Source: Alphaproteobacteria bacterium
Lineage (GTDB): Bacteria > Pseudomonadota > Alphaproteobacteria > Rhizobiales > CAJQND01
Assembly: GCA_024227565.1 (NCBI GenBank)
Contig: JAAEUE010000290.1
Location: 1-64,000, forward strand
Direction of reading: 5' to 3'
Length of the DNA: 64,000 nucleotides
The notes under the pieces are model-generated. The model saw only the letters and a program-made list of their open reading frames with translations, was not told the DNA's origin and searched no databases. Numbering within the stretch: the first letter of the stretch is position 1; every line of letters starts with the position of its first letter. A program made the translations under genes and the position numbers. Positions 50,971 through 58,995 of the stretch are shown one piece after another.

Positions 50971-53365
50971 GTCAAGTGATGGCGGCATCGATCTGACCCG
51001 GCCAAAGATCATCGGCGCGCCGGTGCAGCGCTTGGAAGACCCACGCCTACTCACGGGCCATGGAAAATTCACCGACGATGTTAAGCTTCGGGGCACCTTG
51101 CATGTGGCCTTGCGCCGAAGTGATCATGCCCATGCCCGGATCGGCACGATCGACACGGCTGAAGCTGAAGAAATGCCTGGAGTGGTGGGTGTGTTCACGG
51201 CGGAACTGCTGGACGCTTTGACCCGGCCCGTTTTTGCCACTTCGAAAATGAAGGATTACCATGCAACGCCGGTGCGGGCGTTGGCCGGCGGGAAAGTGCG
51301 GTTCGCAGGTGAGCCGGTTGTGGCTGTGGTGGCGCAAAGCCGGTATCTCGCAGAAGATGCCCTTGCTGGAATTGAGATCGATTACACTCCCCTTGAGCCG
51401 GTTGTGGATCCGGAAGAAGCTGCCGCAGATAACGCGGTGAAATTGCATGACCACCTTCCAGGGAATGTGTTGGTGGCGCGGCGCTTCGGCGTTGGTGATG
51501 TTGAACAGGCTATGGGCGACGCCCCCATCAAAGTTGGTGGTCGTTTCAGGTTCCACCGCAAAACCCCAACAGCGCTTGAGGCCCGGTCCTACCTTGCAGA
51601 CTATGATCAGGGCACCCGCGCACTGACGCTTTATGCTTCGACCCAGGTGCCCGGCATTGTGCGTGATGCGCTGGTTGAGGTGTTGGATATGCCAGGCTCG
51701 AAACTCCGGGTGATTGCTGGTGATGTGGGTGGCGGCTTTGGCGGCAAGGCGTCGCTCAATCCAGAAGAGATCCTAGTGTGTGCCCTGTCGCGCCATCTTG
51801 GGCGCCCGGTGAAATGGACCGCTGACCGCGTGGAGGACCTGATTTCCACGAGCCAGTCGTTCGATGAGATTGTGGATGCCGAATTGGCAGTTGATCAAGA
51901 CGGAACGTTCCTGGCGCTCAAGGCTGACATCCTGGGTGATGTGGGCGCCTTTTCCATTTATCCTTGGACCGCCGCTCTGGAGCCTATGCAGGTGGCCGGC
52001 TTTCTGCCGGGGCCGTACCGAGTTCCAAATTTTTCCGCCAACGTTCGTGCAGTGGCCACAAACAAGGCGCCTATGGGCCCCTATCGGGGTGTGGGGCGTC
52101 CGATTTCAGCGTTCGTCTTGGAGCGCTTGGTCGACATGGCAGCGAAGAAGCTGGCGATGGACCCCAAGGAAATTCGTCTGCGGAACTTCGTGAAGGAGGA
52201 AGAATTCCCCCACAGGACCGGTTCCGGGATCGTTTGGGATCGATCGGGATTTACTGAATGTTTGGAAAGGGCAGCTGATGCCATCAATTATCCGGCATTG
52301 CGCAAACGCCAGGCTGAGGCGCGCGCAGACGGGCGATGGTTAGGCATTGGCATTGCCTCTTATGCAGAGCTCACGGGCATCGGATCACGGTTGTCGGCGG
52401 CGCCCGGCATGCCGATCAACACTGGCACCGAAAGCGCCACGATCAGTGTGGACTCCTCAGGTGCCGTAACGGCGCATTTTGGCATTGCCTCCCACGGCCA
52501 AGGCCTTGAAACCACTCTTGCGCAGATCGTGGCTGAGGAAATGGGCGTTCGTCTGGAGGATGTGGAGATCGTGCAAGGCGACACGTCTGCCGTGGCCCAC
52601 AGCACCGGAACCTATGCTAGCCGTAGTGCGGTGATCGCAGGCGGCGCGGGCACTCTGACGGCTCGAACTCTTCGAGGCAAGATCATTGAAGCGGCCTCGC
52701 ATCTCTTGGATGTGGATATGGCCGACATCGACTTTGCGGACAGCTTGATTAGTGCACGCGGCACCAACAAAACCATGAGCCTGCGCGAGCTGGCCCGGGC
52801 GGTTTACTCGCAAATGGGCAGCCTGCCGGGAGACATTCGCGCCAAGGTGGATCTTCAAGCCAGCGAATTCTACGATCCGCATTTCGGCACCACCACATCG
52901 GCTACACACCTTGCGGCGGTGGAGATCGATCCGGAAACCTATGAGGTGAGCATCGAGAAATTTGTGGTGGTGGAAGATTGCGGCCGGGTGATTAACCCGA
53001 TGATCGTGGATGGCCAAGTGCATGGCGGCGTGGCCCAAGGCATCGGCGCGGCTTTGTTTGAAGAAGTCGTACACGATGTGACGGGACAGAATATCAGTGC
53101 CACGTTAGTGGATTACGTGATCCCCAGCGCCGCTGAGGTTCCGAGCATGGAGGTGCACCACCTGGACGTTGAAGCGCCTTCTACCTTGGGCGGTTATCGG
53201 GGCATGGGCGAAGGCGGAACAATTGGCGCCCCCGCAGCGATTGCCAATGCTTTGAATGACGCCTTGTCCCACCTGGGTGTGGAAATCATGGAGCTGCCCA
53301 TGACCCCTGAGCGGCTGTTTCAAGTGATCAGTGCAGCACAAGACGGGGAGGCGGAGAGCTCATAA
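50963..53365 (+). CDS. Molybdenum hydroxylase large subunit (CoxL/XdhA type, form II-like)
   Basis: An 800-residue molybdopterin-cytosine-dinucleotide-type subunit of the xanthine dehydrogenase superfamily. The N-terminal a/b hammerhead (RLEDPRLLTGHGKFTDDV) is followed by the cofactor-binding domain with VGGGFGGKASLNPEE, the active-site loop PYRGVGRP and the catalytic glutamate in MGEGGTIGAPA. The loop lacks the Cys of true aerobic CO dehydrogenase (form I has a CSFR loop) and resembles form II AYRGAGR, so CO oxidation is unlikely. Substrates of relatives include purines, nicotinate, isoquinoline and aldehydes. The linked importer should supply the substrate. No dedicated maturation gene (XdhC chaperone-like) is adjacent. 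Confidence 0.94.
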   Translation: MSKSSDGGIDLTRPKIIGAPVQRLEDPRLLTGHGKFTDDVKLRGTLHVALRRSDHAHARIGTIDTAEAEEMPGVVGVFTAELLDALTRPVFATSKMKDYHATPVRALAGGKVRFAGEPVVAVVAQSRYLAEDALAGIEIDYTPLEPVVDPEEAAADNAVKLHDHLPGNVLVARRFGVGDVEQAMGDAPIKVGGRFRFHRKTPTALEARSYLADYDQGTRALTLYASTQVPGIVRDALVEVLDMPGSKLRVIAGDVGGGFGGKASLNPEEILVCALSRHLGRPVKWTADRVEDLISTSQSFDEIVDAELAVDQDGTFLALKADILGDVGAFSIYPWTAALEPMQVAGFLPGPYRVPNFSANVRAVATNKAPMGPYRGVGRPISAFVLERLVDMAAKKLAMDPKEIRLRNFVKEEEFPHRTGSGIVWDRSGFTECLERAADAINYPALRKRQAEARADGRWLGIGIASYAELTGIGSRLSAAPGMPINTGTESATISVDSSGAVTAHFGIASHGQGLETTLAQIVAEEMGVRLEDVEIVQGDTSAVAHSTGTYASRSAVIAGGAGTLTARTLRGKIIEAASHLLDVDMADIDFADSLISARGTNKTMSLRELARAVYSQMGSLPGDIRAKVDLQASEFYDPHFGTTTSATHLAAVEIDPETYEVSIEKFVVVEDCGRVINPMIVDGQVHGGVAQGIGAALFEEVVHDVTGQNISATLVDYVIPSAAEVPSMEVHHLDVEAPSTLGGYRGMGEGGTIGAPAAIANALNDALSHLGVEIMELPMTPERLFQVISAAQDGEAESS

Positions 53366-53387
53366 CCCTCTGTGTTTGAAGGAAGTG

Positions 53388-53678
53388 TCAGGCGCCGTCT
53401 GAGCCCGTGCCGCGATTGATGATCACGTTTTGGCGCGGACTGTCGAACTCCCCGTCCAAATCAAATCCGGCAAGGGCTTTAAGTGTATCTTGCGAGCTTG
53501 AGATGTTTTCTCCGGTTTCGGTGAAAATCTCTAACATCACGTCCACAGCATTGTCGCGCTCCTTCAGAGCGATGCGTTCTGCTTCAAGGGCTTCGATCAT
53601 CTGATCGATTTCTTCGCACCGGACGCGAGTGTTTTCTTTCACTTTGCGGGAGAAGGCCGCCGTATCGAAATCCGCCAT
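53388..53678 (-). CDS. Small helical protein of unknown function
   Basis: A 96-residue hydrophilic protein that is mostly helical and likely coiled-coil between about residues 8 and 45 (KVKENTRVRCEEIDQMIEAL then EAERIALKERD). A short acidic and mixed C-terminus ends in INRGTGSDGA. ATG 53678 is preferred because GTGAGG lies six bases upstream, and the 36 residues before it look random. There is no signal peptide or motif I recognise. The 318-base gap upstream (53679-53996) holds only AT-rich DNA that may carry its promoter and that of the divergent HAD gene; no RNA gene or terminator is apparent there. Confidence 0.6.
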   Translation of the reverse strand: MADFDTAAFSRKVKENTRVRCEEIDQMIEALEAERIALKERDNAVDVMLEIFTETGENISSSQDTLKALAGFDLDGEFDSPRQNVIINRGTGSDGA

Positions 53679-53996
53679 GTTCGCCTCACCAATTCGTTCA
53701 ATCACCCATTTGCACTCACTTTCAAGTGCAGGCTCTGTGGCCGGGTTATGAACTTTGTTGCGCCAAATTATCCGCCTCGGCTGCATTTCTCGTCAATTTA
53801 TGCCATGACAGAGCTGATTCGACCCAGATAGGACCTATGAGTTTCCAACGGTTTTCGTGCGCTGCTCAAATGCGAGTAAAATGAGAATTTGTTACAACGA
53901 ATACACGTTCAATGCGCAAAACAACGTCTATTCAGGCGCTATTTGGCCTGCTAGAGCAACTGTCGATATTTTGCCCAACTGGATGAGAAGATCCCC

Positions 53997-54719
53997 ATGA
54001 AACTTAGCGACTACAAGGCTCTAACTTTCGATGTTTATGGCACCCTGATCGATTGGGAAAGCGGCATGGTCGCCGGGCTCAAGCCGCTTACGGACAGGGT
54101 CAATCGCACCCTTAGCCGGGACCAGATTCTGGAGGCCCACGCCCATCACGAATCAAGCACCCAGCTCCAAACACCGGCAAAGCGCTATTTCGAACTTCTA
54201 CCGGTTGTCTATAGACGCCTTGCGGAAGAATGGGGTGTTTCGGTCAGCTGGGAGGAATGTCTTCTGTATGGTCAGTCAGTGCGCGACTGGCCAGCGTTTA
54301 AAGACAGTGCCGAAGCGCTGGGCTATCTGAAGAAACACTTCAAACTCGTGGTCCTGTCGAATGTGGACAATGCCAGCTTTGCCCATAGCAACAAGAAGCT
54401 GCAGGTGGACTTCGATGCGATCTACACCGCGGAAGATGTTGGTTCGTACAAGCCTTCGCCGCGCAACTTCGACTACATGCTGACCCAATTGGCCAGACAG
54501 GGCGTCGAGAAGGGCGACATTCTGCATACGGCAGAAAGCATGTTCCACGATCACGGCCCAGCCAATGAACACGGACTGGCCAATTGCTGGATCTACCGGC
54601 GGCATGAAAAAGAAGGCTTCGGGGCAACCGTCCGGCCGGAGGAAATGCCATCCTACGACATGCTGTTCAACAGCATGGCCGCGCTGGTGGAGGCCCACAA
54701 GGCTGAGCTGGCCGGGTGA
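53997..54719 (+). CDS. HAD hydrolase, haloacid dehalogenase type II-like
   Basis: A 240-residue HAD-superfamily hydrolase. Motif I with the nucleophile is FDVYGTLIDWES (Asp 12 region), a Ser of motif II is in VVLSNVDNASF, the motif III Lys is in VGSYKPSPRNFDY, and the acidic motif IV region is HTAESMFHDHGPANEHG. The layout matches the 2-haloacid dehalogenase/epoxide hydrolase type II group (with an -NV[DN]- element after the Ser). Substrates could be a halogenated acid or a phosphate ester; the HDHGPA stretch differs from the SNxWD of classical dehalogenases, so I would not assert dehalogenase activity. It is a single gene with weak ribosome-binding site GAGAAG. Confidence 0.88.
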   Translation: MKLSDYKALTFDVYGTLIDWESGMVAGLKPLTDRVNRTLSRDQILEAHAHHESSTQLQTPAKRYFELLPVVYRRLAEEWGVSVSWEECLLYGQSVRDWPAFKDSAEALGYLKKHFKLVVLSNVDNASFAHSNKKLQVDFDAIYTAEDVGSYKPSPRNFDYMLTQLARQGVEKGDILHTAESMFHDHGPANEHGLANCWIYRRHEKEGFGATVRPEEMPSYDMLFNSMAALVEAHKAELAG

Positions 54720-54746
54720 CCGGCGCCTGACACTTTGGGTCGGGTG

Positions 54747-55133
54747 TTACGGCTCGCTCTGAGATTGATCTAGCTTGTCAAACTCTTCCATCAAAATGGG
54801 AACTGCAAGATTGCACGAGTGGATGCCCATGACGGTGGTCAGCTGAATGGTTTCCAGGATCTCTTCTTTGCTGGCCCCCGCCTTGATGGCGTTCTGCATG
54901 TGCCGCCGCACGCCGGGTGCATAAAGATGTGTGGTCGCCGCATTGATGGCGATCATTATCAGTTCTTTATATTTTTGCGGCAAAGGCCCTTCGCGGTGGG
55001 GCACGCTGCGGAACGCCAGATAAGCTTCCAGAAAATCTGGATCAAGTTCCTCGAGCTGGCTCCATATGGGGTTCCAATCACCCTTCTCCTGATGAGCTAC
55101 AGTGTTGGGATAGCTTTTCTCATCTTTGCTCAT
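54747..55133 (-). CDS. Carboxymuconolactone decarboxylase family protein
   Basis: A 128-residue AhpD-like all-helical protein. The core is LPQKYKELIMIAINAATTHLYAPGVRRHMQNAIKAGASKEEILE-like sequence, seen in pieces as KYKELIMIAINAATTH, GVRRHMQNAIKAGASKEEI and TTVMGIHSCNLAVPIL. The CxxC of peroxidase-type AhpD is absent, so a lactone decarboxylase, isomerase or scaffold-like role is more likely. ATG 55133 starts seven bases after the stop of the thiamine-diphosphate enzyme gene, making the two an operon. It probably handles a product of that enzyme or of the monooxygenase relic upstream. Confidence 0.88.
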   Translation of the reverse strand: MSKDEKSYPNTVAHQEKGDWNPIWSQLEELDPDFLEAYLAFRSVPHREGPLPQKYKELIMIAINAATTHLYAPGVRRHMQNAIKAGASKEEILETIQLTTVMGIHSCNLAVPILMEEFDKLDQSQSEP

Positions 55134-55140
55134 GAGTGCC

Positions 55141-56829
55141 TCACTTTGTCCGGTGGGTAAAGCTGTCGCGCCGGAAGCTGTAGAGCGCCGCAGGGTCAAC
55201 AGCGATATCCACCACCGCAGGCTTGCCGCATGCCAATGCGGCACTCACGGCCTCGCCCACCTCGGAAATCTTCTCGGCCCTAAATCCGGCTGCTCCATAA
55301 AGTTCAGCCACTTTGTCGAAGGGTGGGCTGCTGATGTCGGCTCCGATGTAACGCTCACCAAAGAAATCGCGTTGATAGGCTTTCTCAGCCCCCCAACATT
55401 GATTGTTCATGACCACGGTCACCGTGTTGATACCATGATCAACTGCCGTGCTGAGCTCAGACAGGGTCATGCCAAATCCACCGTCGCCCATCAGGCTGAC
55501 CACACTGCGCTCCGGGCGCCCCACCTTGATGCCAAGGCCGCAGGCAAACGAAAACCCAACAAGGCCAAAATCAAGCGGGGTGAACAAGGCGGGAGGTTGG
55601 TAATAGTTCAAGGCGTCTGTGGCCTGCAGACATAATGTGCCTGCATCCATTGTGACGGCAGCGTTTTCAGGCAGAACGTTCCGGAGCTCCTTGAACAGTC
55701 CAGAGGGCTGGATGGGGTGGGATGCGCTGTCGGCCTCCGCATCGCGTTGCTCCAGATAGGCGGCACGCTGGGTCTTAAGTGCCGTCGTCCAGGCTTCCAC
55801 TTCGGCGCGTGCCTCAAGGTTGCCCAGCGCATCGCACACCTGCACAGCCGCGGTCGGAGCGTCCGCCCAAATGCCAAGGGCAATGGGGAAGTATCGGCCA
55901 ATGGCGGTTGGCTCAAGCTCAACGTGAATGATTGCGGCATCTTTGTTGATGTTGTCATAGGAATAGAAGGTTGAGTTGAAGCCAAGCCGGGTGCCCAGCG
56001 CCAGAATAACATCAGCCTCCTTCACCAGCCGTGACGCAACCGGGTTGCCGCGTGGGCCCATCTGGCCGGCATTCAGGGGATGGCTGAACGGGATGGCATC
56101 ACCGTGGCCCGGCGCGGTGACAATGGGACAATTGAGCCGTTCAGCTAGCGCTAGGGCCTGGTCGTGGCCGCCAGTGTTTTTGATCCCGCCTCCCGCAACG
56201 ATAACTGGTCGCGCCGCCTTCTTGAGCATCTCAGCGGCTTGGGCGATCCCGCTGGTGTTGCCAGCCGGCACATCTTGCGCCCGATAGGCTTCAGGGCTTT
56301 GAAAGCCGTCAAACTCAGCCTGTGCTGACAACACATCCCTCGGCAGGTTGATCTGCACCGGCCCGCGCCTGGGCGACATTGCCGTGCGGAAAGCCTCGCG
56401 GAACATCTCCGGCACCCGTTCGGTTTGGGTCACGGTCCAGGTCTTTTTGGTAATCGGCGTGAAGAGCGCCTGTTGGTCCACCTCCTGAAAGGCATCACGG
56501 TAGACATGGCCAGATGACAGGGATCCTGCGATAGAAACAACTGGCGAGAAAGCTGCCTTGGCCTGAGCCAACCCGGTTATCAGATTTGTTGCGCCAGGTC
56601 CGTTCTGTCCGGCCAGTATGACCCCGGCTTTTCTTGTGGCCCTGGCATAGCCATCGGCCATGTGGGTTCCAGTGCGCTCATCATGAACGCCGATGAACTT
56701 GATGCTGTTCGCGTCATACAGCGCGTCGAACATTTCCATGGTGGCCGAGCCGATGAGCCCGAAGACGTGGCCCACACGCTCAGCCTTAAGCGCTTCAATG
56801 GCCGCTTGGCCGCCTGATAATTTCACCAT
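55141..56829 (-). CDS. Thiamine-diphosphate enzyme, sulfoacetaldehyde acetyltransferase-like
   Basis: A 562-residue three-domain enzyme of the acetolactate synthase superfamily. The cofactor-activating glutamate is Glu 51 in GVHDERTGTHMADGYAR. The central domain has GGGIKNTGG, and the diphosphate-binding motif is MGDGGFGM ending in NNQCWGAEK. The WGAEK element is what I associate with sulfoacetaldehyde acetyltransferase (Xsc), which makes acetyl phosphate and sulfite. Other Xsc hallmarks cannot be confirmed by eye, and no sulfite or phosphate acetyltransferase gene is nearby. Alternatives are an acetolactate synthase-like decarboxylase or a C-C lyase. Start 56829 sits behind AAGAAGAG. The CMD-like gene follows after seven bases. 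Confidence 0.85.
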   Translation of the reverse strand: MVKLSGGQAAIEALKAERVGHVFGLIGSATMEMFDALYDANSIKFIGVHDERTGTHMADGYARATRKAGVILAGQNGPGATNLITGLAQAKAAFSPVVSIAGSLSSGHVYRDAFQEVDQQALFTPITKKTWTVTQTERVPEMFREAFRTAMSPRRGPVQINLPRDVLSAQAEFDGFQSPEAYRAQDVPAGNTSGIAQAAEMLKKAARPVIVAGGGIKNTGGHDQALALAERLNCPIVTAPGHGDAIPFSHPLNAGQMGPRGNPVASRLVKEADVILALGTRLGFNSTFYSYDNINKDAAIIHVELEPTAIGRYFPIALGIWADAPTAAVQVCDALGNLEARAEVEAWTTALKTQRAAYLEQRDAEADSASHPIQPSGLFKELRNVLPENAAVTMDAGTLCLQATDALNYYQPPALFTPLDFGLVGFSFACGLGIKVGRPERSVVSLMGDGGFGMTLSELSTAVDHGINTVTVVMNNQCWGAEKAYQRDFFGERYIGADISSPPFDKVAELYGAAGFRAEKISEVGEAVSAALACGKPAVVDIAVDPAALYSFRRDSFTHRTK

Positions 56830-56878
56830 GACAATCTCTTCTTTCTGTGCGGTGGCGGTGCGTGCCTGCCGCCTCTGA

Positions 56879-57337
56879 TTAGGCAAAGGCTGGTGTTACC
56901 TCCTTGCAGAACAAAGCGAGCGAGCGCTTCTGCTGGTCGTGATCCAAGCCCATGCTGCCATAGTAGATGAAATCATCCACGCCCAGCGCCTCATAAAGCT
57001 TGAGCTTTGAAATCACCTCGTCGGGTGAACCAAACATCAGGTTGGTCTCAAGCATATTAGCGCTGTACTCATCGCGATTTTCAAGCTCATTAAGCGGAAT
57101 TTCTCTGGGGAAACCGTTTTCCACATCGCCAAGATTACGGAACAAGTTCTCAAACTTGCCCAGCGCACTCTGTACACCGGAAATGGCCGCATCCCGGTCT
57201 TGTGCATTTGTGTACACCTGGGTGTGGCGCATCATGGCGAAAGTGGGCCGCGGTTTGTCCGGATGGGCCCGGAGGGCTTCATCCATACTCATCGAGTCGT
57301 CGTTCCGCTCCAGATTGAGCGCCAGCTGGAATTTCAT
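56879..57337 (-). pseudogene. Luciferase-like (LLM) monooxygenase with large internal deletion
   Basis: A 152-residue frame that looks like the two ends of an LLM flavin monooxygenase (normally about 340-400 residues) joined in frame. The start MKFQLALNLERNDDS is a typical LLM first strand. After only about 20 more residues comes the C-terminal part: PTFAMMRHTQVYTNAQDRDA, then LMFGSPDEVISKLKLYEALG and DFIYYGSMG. The FMN- and substrate-binding barrel core, some 200 residues, is missing, so it should be inactive. It lies 49 bases upstream of the thiamine enzyme on the same strand and was probably the first gene of that operon. Confidence 0.75.
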
Positions 57338-57432
57338 CTGCACATTCCCTCTTCACATCACCGTCTCGACGTTTTGGTAAAATAGATCGCAAACAGGCAT
57401 CTATTTGTGAAACAAAATATTCTGGAGTAAAA

Positions 57433-57449
57433 ATTCGATATTTTCGAAT
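57433..57449. promoter_or_regulatory. Palindromic LysR-type operator
   Basis: ATTCGA (57433-57438) and TCGAAT (57444-57449) form a perfect palindrome around TATTT, containing the T-N11-A pattern (57435-57447) of LysR-type regulators. It lies 21 bases upstream of the LysR start, between it and the divergent monooxygenase-relic operon, so it probably serves both. Confidence 0.6.
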
Positions 57450-57469
57450 TATCAATAGACTGAAATCCT

Positions 57470-58309
57470 ATGAACCTCACCATTCTTCAGACTTTTTTGG
57501 CGATTGTGGAAACCGGTAGCCTCGTGCGCGCTTCAGAACGGCTCAATGTAACTCAATCCACTGTCACCGCCCGGCTGAAATCTCTGGAGGACGACCTCGG
57601 CCAAACGCTGCTTCACAGGCAGAAATCTGGCGCCTCCCTCACCTCCGCAGGCCGCAAGTTCAAGCGCTCGGCAGAAGCGATGCAGGAACTCTGGCAGCAA
57701 GCGCGTCAGGAAACCTCGTTGCCAGATGGCATAGATGCGGTTTGCCGGATTGGTTGCCATATGGATTTATGGCCGCATCTCGGCAAACCGCTATTTGGCG
57801 CCTTGTATCGTGACCGGCCATCCCTGGCCTTATCAGCGTGGCCCGGTGAGCAGGTGGAGCTCGACCGCTGGCTCGGCACCGGTCTTGTGGATGCCGCATT
57901 GACCTATCAACCGGCAGCTCACGACAATCAGACCGTACATGCAATGGCGCCGGAAAAATTGGTTCTGGTGTCAGACCGCAAGGGCAGCCCCATGCGTTTT
58001 GATCCTGCGTATGTCTATGTGGACGCCGGCGAGGACTTCGGACGGCGTCACGCAGCTGCCTATGCCGATGCGGACACAGCGAAGGTCACCTTCGGTTGCG
58101 CCGTTTGGGCATTGGATCATCTGTTGGAACACGAAGGATCAGCCTATCCGCCCGAGGGGCTGGCGGCCCCTCACCTTGCCGCCGGACGGTTGCATTTGGT
58201 GGCCGATGCGCCAGTGTTCAGCCGAGCAACTTATCTGATCACAAATGAAGCAGCGGGGACGGACTGGTCGTGGTTATTGGACGTGGCCGAGGGCCTACGC
58301 ACGGGGTAG
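57470..58309 (+). CDS. LysR family transcriptional regulator
   Basis: A 279-residue LysR-type regulator. The N-terminal winged helix reads LQTFLAIVETGSLVRASERLNVTQSTVTARLKSLE in pieces (for example SLVRASERLNVTQSTVTARL). The linker and a substrate-binding domain start near residue 92. The effector domain is somewhat short compared with the usual 290-310 total. Its divergent position and the palindromic operator suggest that it controls the minus-strand thiamine-enzyme operon and itself. The isochorismatase and monooxygenase genes downstream on the same strand may share its regulation. Confidence 0.92.
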   Translation: MNLTILQTFLAIVETGSLVRASERLNVTQSTVTARLKSLEDDLGQTLLHRQKSGASLTSAGRKFKRSAEAMQELWQQARQETSLPDGIDAVCRIGCHMDLWPHLGKPLFGALYRDRPSLALSAWPGEQVELDRWLGTGLVDAALTYQPAAHDNQTVHAMAPEKLVLVSDRKGSPMRFDPAYVYVDAGEDFGRRHAAAYADADTAKVTFGCAVWALDHLLEHEGSAYPPEGLAAPHLAAGRLHLVADAPVFSRATYLITNEAAGTDWSWLLDVAEGLRTG

Positions 58310-58361
58310 ATGAACGGCTAAATCTATAGGCAGCGCGCCCATCCACGGGAAAAGTTCTCGA

Positions 58362-58967
58362 ATGAGCAATGTTTCGGATATTCAAAGATCACTTGTGGAT
58401 GTCGATGACTGCGTGCTGTTGGTAATCGATATCCAAGATTATTTCCTGCAGAAGTATGATCAGGCCAAGTCACAGGCTTTGGTGGGGAAAGTCGTTTGGC
58501 TGCTGCATGTCGCACAGCATCTGAACGTGCCTGTGGTTGCGATGGCTGAAGACATCGAGCGAACAGGAAGTCTGCACCCGGCGATCCAGGATGCCCTGCC
58601 GCCGGGAACCCAGGTTCACAACAAAGATTTGTTTGATTTGGCAGGTAATTCGGCAATCCTCGCTGATGTGGCGGCCAGCGGCCGGAAGACGGCGGTTTGC
58701 GTCGGCGTGGAAACAGATGTGTGTGTGGCACAATCGGCAATCGGGCTGATCGGTCAGGGTTACAAAGTGGTGGCTTTGCAAGATGCCGTTGCCAGCATGG
58801 ACGCCGACGAGGTTGTTGGTCTTGGCCGCATGCGCGATGCCGGTGTCGCCATCAGTTCGGTCAAGGCGCTCTACTATGAATGGCTGCGCAGTGTGTCGCG
58901 AACCCAGGACCTGAAGAGCAAGGCACCAGAGTTGGAATCTCTGTGCCCAGAAACCCTGACGCTGTGA
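58362..58967 (+). CDS. Isochorismatase-family cysteine hydrolase
   Basis: A 201-residue hydrolase with the isochorismatase fold. The catalytic triad is visible as Asp 23 (LLVIDIQDYF), Lys 88 (QVHNKDLFD) and Cys 121 (VGVETDVCVAQSA), with a cis-peptide stretch before the Cys. A catalytic Cys points to amide or carbamate hydrolysis (nicotinamidase, N-carbamoyl-type) rather than isochorismate cleavage. It begins 52 bases after the LysR gene, and the flavin monooxygenase follows 28 bases later, so these two may act in series. The substrate is unknown. Confidence 0.9.
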   Translation: MSNVSDIQRSLVDVDDCVLLVIDIQDYFLQKYDQAKSQALVGKVVWLLHVAQHLNVPVVAMAEDIERTGSLHPAIQDALPPGTQVHNKDLFDLAGNSAILADVAASGRKTAVCVGVETDVCVAQSAIGLIGQGYKVVALQDAVASMDADEVVGLGRMRDAGVAISSVKALYYEWLRSVSRTQDLKSKAPELESLCPETLTL

Positions 58968-58995
58968 TCCGGCCCGACCGCTTGGAGCAAGACGG

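Noticed and set aside
49631..53365. Aerobic CO dehydrogenase (form I) assignment for the hydroxylase
   Set aside because: The active-site loop reads PYRGVGRP and lacks the cysteine of the form I loop, and no coxD/E/F-type maturation genes accompany it.
53384..54734. A 14-base perfect inverted repeat (AGTGTCAGGCGCCG at 53384-53397, complement at 54721-54734) bracketing the small helical gene and the HAD gene
   Set aside because: Several 14-base matches are expected by chance in 64 kb, and there is no transposase, target duplication or composition change, so I do not call a mobile element.
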